Below are positions 1-9,370 of a stretch of 64,000 nt of DNA, in pieces (positions within the stretch are counted from its first letter, which is position 1; each line of letters begins with the position of its first letter). Under the pieces are notes generated by a model that did no database searches, was not told the origin of the DNA, and saw nothing but the letters and a program-made list of their open reading frames with translations. A program made the position numbers and the translations under genes. Origin of the DNA: RGIG529 sp050950425 (GTDB lineage: Bacteria > Bacillota > Clostridia > Oscillospirales > Oscillospiraceae). The stretch is taken from positions 1,116,001 to 1,180,000 of the forward strand of contig JBMNHO010000002.1 of assembly GCA_050950425.1 (NCBI GenBank), in the 5' to 3' direction.

Positions 1-439
1 GGTTGGCATATTGTTTGCTTTGGGCCACGGCCAGCTCGTCGCACCGGTTGTTTTTCGGGTTATCCGCATGGCCCTTGACCCAATGGAAGGTCACCTTGTG
101 GGTTTGAAGCAACGAGAGAAGCCGCTCCCACAGATCGGGGTTGAGCGCACGGTCTTTTTTGTTGCGCATCCATCCGTTTGCCTTCCACCGGGCGGCCCAG
201 CCTTTTTCAACGGCGTTGATCACATACTGAGAGTCGCTGTACACATCCGCCCGGCAGGGCTCCTTCAGCGCCTCCAGAGCGGAGATGACGCCCATCATCT
301 CCATCCGGTTGTTGGTGGTCTCCGGCGCGCCGCCGGAGAGCTCTTTTTCCTGCCCCTGGTATTCCAGAATGGCGGCCCAGCCCCCGGGGCCGGGGTTGCC
401 GGAGCAGGCGCCGTCCGTATAAATCACAACATGCTTCAT
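1..439 (-). CDS. rnhA: Ribonuclease HI (3' end cut by window edge)
   Basis: RNase H1 removes the RNA strand of RNA-DNA hybrids in the cytoplasm. The visible 146 codons begin MKHVVIYTDGACSGNPGPGG and carry the family acidic residues: Asp in YTDGACSGNPG, Glu in NNRMEMMG, Asp in YSDSQYV, and the C-terminal HADNPKNNRCDELA segment. A ribosome-binding site GGAGGAGG lies just upstream of the ATG at 439. The gene follows gyrA on the same strand with a 24-base gap after the restored gyrA stop. The gene runs off the left edge only about ten codons short of a usual length. Identification is firm; only the terminus is unseen. Confidence 0.95.
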   Translation of the reverse strand, partial: MKHVVIYTDGACSGNPGPGGWAAILEYQGQEKELSGGAPETTNNRMEMMGVISALEALKEPCRADVYSDSQYVINAVEKGWAARWKANGWMRNKKDRALNPDLWERLLSLLQTHKVTFHWVKGHADNPKNNRCDELAVAQSKQYAN

Positions 440-463
440 CTCTGGCCTCCTCCCGCCGCCGGA

Positions 464-3080
464 CTACGCCTCTTCCGGTTCTTGCGGCCCTTCCGTTTCG
501 TCTTGAGGCGGGGCTTTTTCCGGGTCTGTCTGCCCTTCGTCTTGGCCCTTCCCCCTCTGTTTCCTCTTGCAGGTCCTCCGGCTCGTCCTCGGCCTCTTCC
601 CGTTCCGTTCTGGCAAGGGAGATGACCTTGGCTCCTTCCGCCACCCGCATTAAAATGACGCCCCGTGTGTTTCTGCTGTAGAGATTGACGTCCTCCGCCG
701 CCATCCGGATGATGGTGCCGTCGTCGGAGATGATCATGATGTCGTCCTCGTCGTCTACGACTTTCACGGCGGCGACTTTTCCGGTTTTCTCCGTGATGGC
801 GTAGTTTTGCAGACCGTAGCCGCCCCTGCGCTGGGGCTGGAGCTCTGCTTCTTCCCGGTCCTCCTGGCTGCCGCCTCTTAAATATTCCTGGATTTTGGTG
901 CGCTTGCCGTATCCGTTTTCTGTTACGGTGAGCAGCGTGCCGTTTTTCCGCGCCCGGGCGGCACCCACCAGATAATCGCCTTTTCGCAGGCGGATGCCCC
1001 GAACGCCGATGGCGTCCCGGCCCATGACCCGGACATCCGTCTCCTGAAAGCAGATGGCCATGCCGTCATGGGTGGCGAGGATGATGTTTTGGTTGCCGTC
1101 TGTTTCCCGGACGGAAATCAGCTCGTCGTCCTCTTCCAAACGAATGGCGCGGATGCCGGACTTTCGTGCCGTATTGATGGAAGCCAGGGTGATCCGCTTC
1201 ACCGTTCCCGTTTTCGTGATCATGGTGAGATACTGGTTTTCCGGGAACTCCCGCACATGGATCATGGTGTTCACCTTTTCGCCCGGCTCCAGCGGCAAAA
1301 TATTCACCAGATTCGTTCCCTTTGCCGTCCGCCCGGCCTCGGGGATGAGGTATCCTTTTTTCCGGTGTACCTTTCCCTGGTTGGTGAAAAACAAAATATA
1401 GTCGTGGGTGGAGGCCACAAAGAGGGTTTCTACGAAATCCTCGTCCCGTGTGGTCATGGCGGTGATGCCCTTTCCTCCTCTGCGTTGGGCCCGATAGACA
1501 GAAGCGGGAATCCGCTTGATATACCCCACATTGGTCAAGGTGTAGACGCAGTCCTCCTCCTCGATCAAATCCTCCACGTCAATCTCGTTTTCCACGGTTT
1601 CGATCATCGTGCGGCGGGGGTCGTTGTATTTGTCTTTGACTTCCAGCAGCTCTTTTTTCAAAAGGTCGTCCCGCAGCTCGTCCGACGCCAAAAGAGACTG
1701 ATACCACTTGATTTTTTCCAAAAGCTCCTGGTATTCCTGCTCGATCTTGTCCCGCTCCAACCCTTGCAGCCGGCGCAGCTGCATCTCCAAAATGGCTTGG
1801 GCCTGGATCTCAGACAAGGAAAACCGTTCCATCAGCCGCTCTTTGGCATTGTCATAGCTGGATCGTATGATCTGGATGACCTCATCAATGTGGTCCACCG
1901 CGATGCGCAGCCCCTCCAGCAAATGGGCCCGCTCCTGCACTTTGCGCAGCTCGTATTGAATGCGGCGGACGAGAACCTCCCGCTGATGGGCAATGTACTC
2001 GTCCAAAATCTCCCGCAGAGTCAAAATCTTCGGCTGGGTCTGGTTCTCCACCAAAGCCAGAAGGACGATGGCAAAGGTCGTTTGCAGCTGGGTGGAATTG
2101 AACAGCCGGTTGAGCACCACTTGGGGGTTTGCGTCCCGTTTGAGCTCGATCACCATGCGCATGCCGTCCCGGTCTGACTCGTCCCGGAGACCGGAAATGC
2201 CTTCCAGCCGCTTATCTCGCACTTGTTCCGCAATGTTCTCCATCAGCCGCGCTTTGTTGACCTGGTACGGCAGCTCCGTTACGATGATGCGGGTTCTGTT
2301 TTGACCGAATTCTTCCATCTCCGCTTTGGCCCGCACTTTGATGCGGCCTTTCCCCGTGCCGTACGCGGCCCGAATGCCGGACCGCCCCATGATGCTTCCG
2401 AAGGTCGGAAAGTCCGGCCCTTTGATGTGCTCCATCAAGTCGTCCAGCGTGGCGTCGGGATTGTCCAGCACAGAGATGACAGCGTCAATGGTCTCCCCCA
2501 AGTTGTGAGGGGGAATGTTTGTGGTCATGCCGACGGCGATGCCGGAAGAGCCGTTGACCAGCAAATTGGGGAACCGGGCAGGCAGGACAACGGGCTCCTT
2601 CCGGCTCTCGTCAAAGCTCGGAATGTAGTCGACGGTTTCTTTGTCAATATCCCGCAGCATTTCGCTGGAAATGCGGGCCATTCTCGCTTCCGTGTACCGA
2701 TAAGCGGCGGCGGGGTCCCCGTCCACCGAGCCGAAGTTTCCCCGGCCGTCCACCAAAGGATACCGCATGGAAAAGTTCTGCGCCAGGCGGACCATGGCGT
2801 CGTAAACAGACTGGTCCCCGTGGGGATGGTACTTTTTCAGGGTATCACCCACCGTCGCCACGGATTTTGAAAATTTATTGCTGGAGGTCAGTCCGCCTTC
2901 ATACATGGTGTATAAAATACGGCGATGAACCGGCTTTAGCCCGTCCCGCACGTCCGGCAGGGCGCGCCCCACGATGACGGACATGGCATAATCAATATAC
3001 GCCGTCTGCATTTCTTTTTCCAGATTGATCTCTACAATCTTTTGTTCGGGAAAGGTAATATCCTGGGATTTATCTTTCAT
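464..3080 (-). CDS. gyrA: DNA gyrase subunit A (frameshift in acidic tail)
   Basis: GyrA is the DNA-cleaving subunit of the type II topoisomerase that introduces negative supercoils. From the ATG at 3080 the protein shows the breakage-reunion domain with HPHGDQSVYDAM at about 85-96, the catalytic Tyr129 in AAYRYTEAR, and a C-terminal beta-pinwheel with a GyrA-box QRRGGKG. I chose 3080 over an in-frame GTG at 3089 because the G-rich ribosome-binding stretch overlaps the GTG. Near position 541 the frame as written runs on into rnhA; removing one C from a CC pair gives an acidic tail ending PQEPEEA and a TAG at 464-466 right before the rnhA ribosome-binding site. The corrected length of about 871 residues is normal. 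The residue equivalent to E. coli Ser83 is Gln90. Confidence 0.96.
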
Positions 3081-3092
3081 ATGTCCCACCCC

Positions 3093-5018
3093 CTATATAT
3101 CCAAATTCATAACATACTTTGCGTTTTGTTCGATATACTCCCGCCGCGGCTCCACCTTTTCCCCCATCAGCAGCGTGAAAACTTCATCCGCTTTCACCGC
3201 GTCGTCCAGGGTAATGCGTTTTAAAATGCGGGTTTCCGGGTTCATCGTGGTGTCCCACAGCTCTTGAAAATCCATTTCTCCCAAGCCCTTGTTTCTGGAG
3301 ATCTCAACCTTCCCCCGGCCGTCCTCTCCCCGCATTTCCGCGGAAATTTGGTCCCTCTCCTTATCGTCAAAGGCGTACCGGACGGTTTTCCCCCGTTCCA
3401 GCTTGAACAACGGGGGCTGGGCGGCATAGACAAACCCCCCCTCCACCAAGGGGCGCATAAACCGGAAGAAAAAGGTCAAAAGCAAGGTGCGGATGTGGGC
3501 GCCGTCTACGTCGGCATCCGCCATGATGATGACTTTGTGATACCGCAGCTTATTGACGTCAAATTCCTCTCCGATGCCGGCGCCCAGTGCCATGATCACC
3601 GGCGTCAGCTTGTCGTTGCCATACACCTTGTCGGCCCGCGCCTTCTCCACGTTGAGCATTTTGCCCCACAACGGCAAAATCGCCTGAAACCTGGAGTTTC
3701 TCCCCTGCTTGGCGGAGCCGCCGGCGGAGTCGCCCTCTACGATGTAAAGCTCTGTCAAGGCGGGGTCCCGCTCGTTGCAGTCGGCAAGTTTTCCCGGCAA
3801 GGTCAGCCCCTCCAGGGCGTTTTTCCGGCGGATATTTTCCCTTGCCTTTCGCGCCGCCTCCCTGGCTCTGGATGCCGTCAGGGCTTTTTCCAATATGATC
3901 CGGCCAACGGCGGGGTTTTCCTCTAGAAAGATCTCCAGCTTTTCTGAAACCAGATTGTCCATCATCGTCCGCATCTCGGAGTTTCCAAGCTTTGCCTTCG
4001 TCTGCCCCTCAAACTGGGCATCCAGCAATTTCACGGAGAGAATCGCCGTGATGCCCTCCCGGCAGTCCTCTCCCGAGAGCTTTTCGTCGTTTTTGAGAAG
4101 CCCTGCTTTTTTCCCGTAGTCGTTCATCACCCGGGTGAGGGCGGCTTTGAACCCGGTTTCGTGCATGCCCCCTTCCGACGTGTGAATGTTGTTGGCAAAG
4201 GACAAAATCATTTCGTTGTAGCCGTCGGTATACTGAATGGCGATTTCCGCTTCCGAGTCGTTCCGCTTGCCTGACATGTAGATAACCTCTTCGTGAAGGG
4301 GCTTTTTGTTTCGGTTGATGTACGCCACAAAGGAGCGGATGCCCCCTTCGTAATGCATTTCGTCCCGCTTTTCCTGACCAAGGCGGTTATCAACGGTCAA
4401 AATCTTCAGCCCGGCGTTTAAAAATGCCTGCTCCCGCATGCGGGTATGCAGAATTTCGTATTGATACACGCAGTCTTCAAAAATCTCGCAGTCGGGCTGA
4501 AAGGTCACTTTTGTCCCGGTTTTGTCCGTGTCGCCGATGATCTTCATTTCCTGGACCACCTGGCCCCGTTCAAACTTCACCTGGTAGCACTTGCCGCCCT
4601 TGCAGACCTCTACCACAAGCCACTGGGACAAGGCGTTGACAACAGAAGCGCCCACCCCATGAAGCCCGCCGGATACTTTGTACCCGCCGCCGCCGAATTT
4701 TCCCCCCGCGTGGAGCACGGTGTACACCACCTCCAGGGCGGGCCGCCCCGTGGCGTGGAGATCCACGGGGATGCCCCGGCCGTTGTCAATGACGGTGATG
4801 GACTCCCCTTCCTCAATGGAAACCATAATTTGATCACAGTAGCCGGCCAAGGCTTCATCGATGGCATTGTCTACAATCTCGTAAACGAGATGATGCAGCC
4901 CGCTGGACGACGTGGAGCCGATATACATACCGGGCCGTTTCCGAACCGCCTCCAATCCTTCCAATACCTGAATTTGGTCTGCGCTGTATGTTTGCTCTTT
5001 TTTATATTGCTCTGCCAT
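3093..5018 (-). CDS. gyrB: DNA gyrase subunit B
   Basis: GyrB is the ATPase subunit that powers strand passage by gyrase. The 641-residue product has the GHKL ATPase motifs DNAIDEA, DNGRGIPV and GGLHGVGASVVNALS in the first 130 residues, then the transducer, then the TOPRIM metal-binding motifs EGDSAGGSAKQGR and DADVDGAHIRTLL, and the short tail typical of Gram-positive GyrB. The start at 5018 has an AGGGAGGA ribosome-binding site. It stops 12 bases before the gyrA start, so the two are one transcription unit, and its first codons overlap the end of the upstream remB-like gene by 17 bases. Confidence 0.98.
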   Translation of the reverse strand: MAEQYKKEQTYSADQIQVLEGLEAVRKRPGMYIGSTSSSGLHHLVYEIVDNAIDEALAGYCDQIMVSIEEGESITVIDNGRGIPVDLHATGRPALEVVYTVLHAGGKFGGGGYKVSGGLHGVGASVVNALSQWLVVEVCKGGKCYQVKFERGQVVQEMKIIGDTDKTGTKVTFQPDCEIFEDCVYQYEILHTRMREQAFLNAGLKILTVDNRLGQEKRDEMHYEGGIRSFVAYINRNKKPLHEEVIYMSGKRNDSEAEIAIQYTDGYNEMILSFANNIHTSEGGMHETGFKAALTRVMNDYGKKAGLLKNDEKLSGEDCREGITAILSVKLLDAQFEGQTKAKLGNSEMRTMMDNLVSEKLEIFLEENPAVGRIILEKALTASRAREAARKARENIRRKNALEGLTLPGKLADCNERDPALTELYIVEGDSAGGSAKQGRNSRFQAILPLWGKMLNVEKARADKVYGNDKLTPVIMALGAGIGEEFDVNKLRYHKVIIMADADVDGAHIRTLLLTFFFRFMRPLVEGGFVYAAQPPLFKLERGKTVRYAFDDKERDQISAEMRGEDGRGKVEISRNKGLGEMDFQELWDTTMNPETRILKRITLDDAVKADEVFTLLMGEKVEPRREYIEQNAKYVMNLDI

Positions 5019-5310
5019 GGATATCCTCCCTTGCTTGATCAGACCAGCTTCCGTCTATAAAATGGCTTTCCGCTCGTTTTAACAATGTAATTGGGGAAAG
5101 CTGGGACAAATAAATGGTACTTTTTCCCCGCTCCATGCAAAGAACAAAGGATTTTGGCAGTTCCTCGCTGATGCTAACCACCCGCCCGCCTTGCTCCGAT
5201 TCTTTTAAAAACTGCCGTGTCAAATGGGAGCCGGTGGTATTATCCAGATCAAAAATACCCAAAATGGACTGAAACGACACCACGGTGTTCTGTCCCAAAT
5301 GTAAATACAT
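5002..5310 (-). CDS. remB: RemB/YaaB-like DUF370 regulator
   Basis: This small DUF370 protein matches the yaaB (remB) gene that sits between recF and gyrB in Bacilli and Clostridia; relatives of this family regulate extracellular matrix genes in Bacillus subtilis. The product begins MYLHLGQNTVVSFQSILGIF and contains the family-typical segment FDLDNTT followed by a basic-acidic stretch ending KSFVL. Start at the ATG 5310 is preferred over a TTG two codons upstream because GGAAGG lies at ideal distance. At 102 residues it is longer than the roughly 80-residue Bacillus protein; the extra C-terminal segment overlaps gyrB. Assignment to the family is strong, the exact regulatory role here is inferred. 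Confidence 0.8.
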   Translation of the reverse strand: MYLHLGQNTVVSFQSILGIFDLDNTTGSHLTRQFLKESEQGGRVVSISEELPKSFVLCMERGKSTIYLSQLSPITLLKRAESHFIDGSWSDQAREDIHGRAI

Positions 5311-5331
5311 TTTCAATACCTTCCTTTCCGA

Positions 5332-6452
5332 CTAAGACACGTCCGCCCGGCGGATGGTACCTTGTTCAATTTGATACTGCGCGCCGCGAAACCGGTGTAA
5401 AAACGGCGTCGTTTGGCAGCAGGTGATGAACACCTGTCCTTTTGTGATTTGATGGAGCACAAAGGACTGCCGCTTTTCGTCCAGCTCGCTCATCACGTCG
5501 TCTAAAAACAACACGGGGTATTCCCCCCGGTCTAAAAAATGCATCTCCCGCTCCGCGAGCTTCAAAGACAGGGCGGCGGTGCGCACCTGGCCCTGAGAGC
5601 CGAAGGATTTCAGCGGCTGCCCTTTGAGAGACACGGTAAAATCATCTTTATGGGGGCCGGACAGGCAGCTTCCCGCCGCCAGCTCCGCCTGCCTGTGGCT
5701 GCTTTGATGGGCCAAAAGCCACTGATAAATTTGCTCTGTGGGCGCGTGTGGATCCTCCACGGTGGAAACGGTTTCATACAAAAGCCCCGGCTGCTCCGCG
5801 CCCCCGGAACAGGCGCCATGGTAAAAAGAAAAACAGCTCCTGCATTTTCCGCAGATACTTTGGCCCTGTATGAGATCAAAACGGCGCCGTAGCGGGCCAT
5901 GTCGTTTGCAAATGTATCCAAAAGAGACAAGAGGGACTTTTTTTGATCCCAGTCTCTTAAAATCCTTGTTTTGTGTTCATACAGGCGGCTGTACTGGGCC
6001 AGGGCCTCCCGATAACGAGGGCGCAGCTGGCACAAGCATTGGTCCAAAAACCGCCGCCGGGCGGCGGCCCCCGCCCAGATGAGAGACAAATCCTCCGGAG
6101 AAAACAAGACGGTGCGCAGCACATCGGACAAAGAAGCCGTTGTTTTCTGCTTCACGCCATTGATGACAATACGGCGTCTTCCCTGCCGAAACAAGGTAAG
6201 CTCCATGGAAAAATCCCGATCTCTGGACCGGACAGACGCCTTGATTTCCGCCGAATGGTGCCCAAATTGGATCAGATCCTTGTCTCCTCGGGTTCGGTGA
6301 GACTTCGCGCCGGACAAATAGGCGCAGGCCTCCAGCAAATTGGTCTTCCCTTGGGCGTTTTCTCCGAACAATAAGTTGCATTTTGGGGAAAACCGAACTT
6401 CGCCCCCTTCATAATTGCGAAAGTGGGCCAAAGAAATGGACTGAATCTCCAT
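5332..6452 (-). CDS. recF: DNA replication/repair protein RecF (frameshifted)
   Basis: RecF is an SMC-like ATPase that helps load RecA at gapped or stalled DNA. The N-terminal part reads MEIQSISLAHFRNYEGG and has the Walker A motif GENAQGKTNLLE; the C-terminal part has the signature region FGSQGQVRTAALSLKLAE and the Walker B-like VLFLDDVMSELDE. The two halves are in different frames and meet around 5820-5830, inside a T-rich run (GTTTTTCTTTTTACC on the coding strand). A one-base change restores a continuous protein of about 372 residues, normal for RecF. It starts 5 bases after the dnaN stop. I treat it as an intact gene with a probable sequence error; true inactivation cannot be excluded. 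Confidence 0.93.
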
Positions 6453-6457
6453 CTAAA

Positions 6458-7570
6458 TCAGCCGCCCGCTTTCAAACGCACCGGCAGAACCATATACAAA
6501 AACCGGTCGTCTCCTTCGTCCTCCGGTAACACAAGGCAGGGGGAAACGCTGGTGTTTAGCTTCAGCCGTATGGTTTCGGGAACAACCTTGAGAACGTCCA
6601 TCAAAAACCGGTTGTTAAACCCAATCTCCAAATCGCCTCCATTCCCTTCGATGGGGCATTCGTCAGACGCCGCCCCGATGGCCGTGTTGGTTTTTATAGA
6701 AAGAACTTGATCGCCGAAGGTACAGCGCAGGGGGCTTTTCAGCTTTTCGCTGATGATCAGCGAAACCCGGTCCACGCTTTTCAGCAGCTCTTTGGCGTTT
6801 GCCGTCAGCGAAATGGCATGCTGGTTGACGATGGCCTGGCGATAATTGAGAAATTCCCCCTCCAAACGACGGGACAGGAGCATGGTGTCCCCGATTTGAA
6901 AGGTGATATGCCGGCTGCCTTGAGAAATTATAACCGGATTTTCCTCTTCTGAAGCAATTTTTTCCACCTCGGCCAGGGCGGCGCCGGGCACCACAAAGGA
7001 AAAAGCGGGCTCTTTCGTTTCGACGTCGACCTGCTCCCTGCGCAGAGCAAGGCGGTACCCGTCCACGGAGACAAGGGTCAGCGCCCCATCCTGCACTTCG
7101 AAAAGGGAGCCTGTGTGGACGGGCTTGCTCTCGTCCCGGCTGATGGCAAACAGGGTTTCCCCGATCATCTCCCGCAGGGTGTTTTCCAAAATGGAGAAGG
7201 TATGGATCTGCTCTACGGCGGGCAGGGCGGGAAAATCGTCCGGGGAAATGCTGTTGATATGAAACCGGGCGGCCAGGCAAGAGATGTGAACCATGTCCTG
7301 TTCCATGGAAAGGGTGACCATGTCGTCCGGCAGACGGCGGATGATTTCTCCGAACAGGCGGGCGTTGACCACCGCGACCCCCGGTGTTTCCACATCGGCG
7401 GGGCAAAGGGTTTGGATGCCGGTTTCCAAATTGTACCCTGTTATGGTCAGCAGTTCTGTCGCGTCCAGGAGAAGTCCTTCCAGCGCGGGAATGGTGCTTT
7501 TGGAGGAAACGGCCTTCGACGCGATGGATGTTGCTTTTAGCAGCAGTGCTTTCTCGCAGGAGAATTTCAT
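6458..7570 (-). CDS. dnaN: DNA polymerase III beta subunit (sliding clamp)
   Basis: DnaN is the ring-shaped clamp that tethers DNA polymerase III and many repair enzymes to DNA. The 370-residue product starts MKFSCEKALLLKATSIASKA, with the three repeated clamp domains and the usual C-terminal ending VLPVRLK. The ATG at 7570 is chosen because AAAGGAGG is placed perfectly upstream; the reading frame is open further upstream through the DnaA-box region but that extension is Cys/His/Pro-rich and not clamp-like. It is separated from dnaA by the 213-base origin candidate and followed immediately by recF, the classic order. Confidence 0.98.
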   Translation of the reverse strand: MKFSCEKALLLKATSIASKAVSSKSTIPALEGLLLDATELLTITGYNLETGIQTLCPADVETPGVAVVNARLFGEIIRRLPDDMVTLSMEQDMVHISCLAARFHINSISPDDFPALPAVEQIHTFSILENTLREMIGETLFAISRDESKPVHTGSLFEVQDGALTLVSVDGYRLALRREQVDVETKEPAFSFVVPGAALAEVEKIASEEENPVIISQGSRHITFQIGDTMLLSRRLEGEFLNYRQAIVNQHAISLTANAKELLKSVDRVSLIISEKLKSPLRCTFGDQVLSIKTNTAIGAASDECPIEGNGGDLEIGFNNRFLMDVLKVVPETIRLKLNTSVSPCLVLPEDEGDDRFLYMVLPVRLKAGG

Positions 7571-7783
7571 AGGAGCCTCCTTTGTTGTGTAAAAAAGAAT
7601 AGGATAAAATAGTATTAGATATAGTAGGTGATGTGGATTGTGGAAACACTGGAAAACCGCTGGGGTGAAAGGAAAAACGATCCACAAATGGGGCAGGATG
7701 GTTTCCACATGGTTCCCACATCGGATGGGGACAAAATGCGTTTCCACAAAGGGGTTTCCACATGTCCACAAATTGTGGAAAGG
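7571..7783. other. oriC: Candidate oriC: DnaA-box cluster between dnaA and dnaN
   Basis: The dnaA-dnaN gap carries many DnaA-box-like 9-mers. The exact sequence GTTTCCACA occurs at 7701-7709, 7740-7748 and 7754-7762, and its complement at 7639-7647; related boxes lie at 7632-7640 (TGTGGATTG), 7678-7686, 7762-7770 and 7774-7782. Beside them, 7581-7630 is the most A+T-rich stretch here and is a plausible unwinding element, with a TAGTAG run just before the first box. The placement matches the Bacillus subtilis unwinding site. The function is inferred from gene context and box density. Confidence 0.8.
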
Positions 7784-9100
7784 CTAGTAGTTGTGCGCGT
7801 TGATATTCGCGGTGATGTCTTTCACCACTTCAGAGATCTGAGAATTGGTTTTCAGCATCTCTTCGATCCGGGAAATGGAGTGCATTGCCGTCGTATGATC
7901 CCGGCCGTTGAACTCCTTGCCGATGTCGGAAAGGGAAAGGTTCGTCATCCGGCGGATTAAGTACATGGCGATCTGCCGGGCCAAGACCGTGGTGCGGTTG
8001 CGCTGCTGTCCCCGCACGTCGTCGGCCTCCAGATTATAAAATTTAGAAGCCTCGTCGATGATGAGGGCAGGGGAGGGAAGAAGATCCGACTGGTCTTTGA
8101 ACATGTCACGCACCGCCCGGGACACGGTGTTCACGTTGATGCTGTCGTCCATCAAATCCCGAAAGGCCAAAATTTTGTTGACGGTGCCTTCAATCTGCCG
8201 GACGTTTGCCGTTACATTTTCCGCGATGTATTCCAACACGGCGTCCGGCAGGTTCATGCCCAGGCGGATGGCCTTTGTTTTGATGATGGCGAGGCGGGTT
8301 TCATAGTCCGGCGGCTGAATGTCTGCCAGAAGACCCCACTCAAACCGGGTTTTCAGCCGGTCTTCCAGCCGTGTCATCTCCTTGGGCGGCCGGTCGGAGG
8401 TGAGGACGATTTGCCGTTTTTCTTCGTAAAGGCAGTTAAAGGTATGGAAAAACTCCTCCTGTGTCTGCACCTTGCCGGCGATAAACTGAATATCGTCCAC
8501 CAAAAACAAATTGGCCTGCCGGTATTTGTCTCGAAACTCCATGTTTTTTCCCTCCCGGATGGACCTCACCAGCTCATTGGTGAAATCGTCGCCCTTGACA
8601 TAGACGATTTTATAGTCCGGGTGGTTTCGCCTCACCGTGTGGGCGATGGCGTGGAGCAAGTGGGTTTTGCCAAGGCCGGATTCCCCGTAGATAAAAAGAG
8701 GGTTATAGGATTGGGCCGGGTGGTCCGCCACAGAGCGGGCGGCCGCATGGGCAAATTTGTTGGAGCTGCCCACGATGAAGCTTTCAAAGGTATATTCTTC
8801 TTTGACCACCATGGGCGCGCCGGCCTCGGTTGCTTCGCCCCGCTGCTCCATCTCCAGATCGTCCAGCACCCGAACTTCAAATTCAGCGGAAAACAGCTCG
8901 TGAAGGGCTTCCTTCAGCAAGGGGACGTACCGCCTTGTGATAATTTCTCGTTTGTATTCCGAAGGGGAATACAGCAAAAGAGCCGTATCTGTGACGTCCA
9001 CCGGGACGGTATCGTCAAACCAAGTGGTGATGGTGGTGGAGGTGAGCTGCGGCTCTAAAATCTGCATAATTTTTTTCCAAACATCAGATGATGAATTCAT
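7784..9100 (-). CDS. dnaA: Chromosomal replication initiator DnaA
   Basis: DnaA is the AAA+ initiator that binds DnaA boxes and melts the origin. From the ATG at 9100 the product has 438 residues: domain I (about 1-80), a short linker, the AAA+ core with Walker A GESGLGKTHLL at about 139-149 and Walker B LFLVDDIQF, and a C-terminal DNA-binding domain with the signature DIGKEFNGRDHTTAMHSI. The start is favoured over in-frame upstream ATGs because a GAGG site lies 8 bases upstream and domain I then begins as usual. A promoter lies at 9150-9178 and DnaA-like boxes near 9183 and 9206 suggest autoregulation. Confidence 0.98.
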   Translation of the reverse strand: MNSSSDVWKKIMQILEPQLTSTTITTWFDDTVPVDVTDTALLLYSPSEYKREIITRRYVPLLKEALHELFSAEFEVRVLDDLEMEQRGEATEAGAPMVVKEEYTFESFIVGSSNKFAHAAARSVADHPAQSYNPLFIYGESGLGKTHLLHAIAHTVRRNHPDYKIVYVKGDDFTNELVRSIREGKNMEFRDKYRQANLFLVDDIQFIAGKVQTQEEFFHTFNCLYEEKRQIVLTSDRPPKEMTRLEDRLKTRFEWGLLADIQPPDYETRLAIIKTKAIRLGMNLPDAVLEYIAENVTANVRQIEGTVNKILAFRDLMDDSINVNTVSRAVRDMFKDQSDLLPSPALIIDEASKFYNLEADDVRGQQRNRTTVLARQIAMYLIRRMTNLSLSDIGKEFNGRDHTTAMHSISRIEEMLKTNSQISEVVKDITANINAHNY

Positions 9101-9149
9101 AGTATAGACCTCGCCTTTATCTGTTTCCGTGATAGTAATTTTACATTTC

Positions 9150-9178
9150 ATTATACCAAAATCTGAAAAAAGAAGCAA
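9150..9178 (-). promoter_or_regulatory. Predicted dnaA promoter
   Basis: On the minus strand TTGCTT (9178-9173) is followed after 17 bases by TATAAT (9155-9150), about 50 bases before the dnaA start codon. A DnaA-box-like TTTTCCACA at 9183-9191 lies just upstream, consistent with autoregulation by DnaA. Confidence 0.7.
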
Positions 9179-9273
9179 CGGGTTTTCCACACATCCCCCT
9201 TGAAATGGTGGAAAAACAAATGTTTTTTCTAAATCTTCGAAGAAAAGAGGGGTTTTGTTTTTATTTTCTTTCC

Positions 9274-9315
9274 ACTATGTCAAAAAATGAGGAAAGCGCC
9301 GCAGGACGCGGCGCT
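9274..9315 (-). terminator. Terminator downstream of ylmH
   Basis: AGCGCCGC (9295-9302) and GCGGCGCT (9308-9315) form an 8-bp GC-rich stem with a 5-base loop; on the minus strand it is followed by TTTCCTCATTTTTTG. It separates ylmH from dnaA. Confidence 0.6.
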
Positions 9316-9370
9316 GTTGGGAACGCTCGTTTTTTCGGTTTTCGCGGGGGAAAAACAGGCGGCTTTGCCG

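Noticed and set aside
1068..2177. Long plus-strand open frame opposite gyrA
   Set aside because: Low-complexity antisense shadow of a clearly conserved gene, with no ribosome-binding site.
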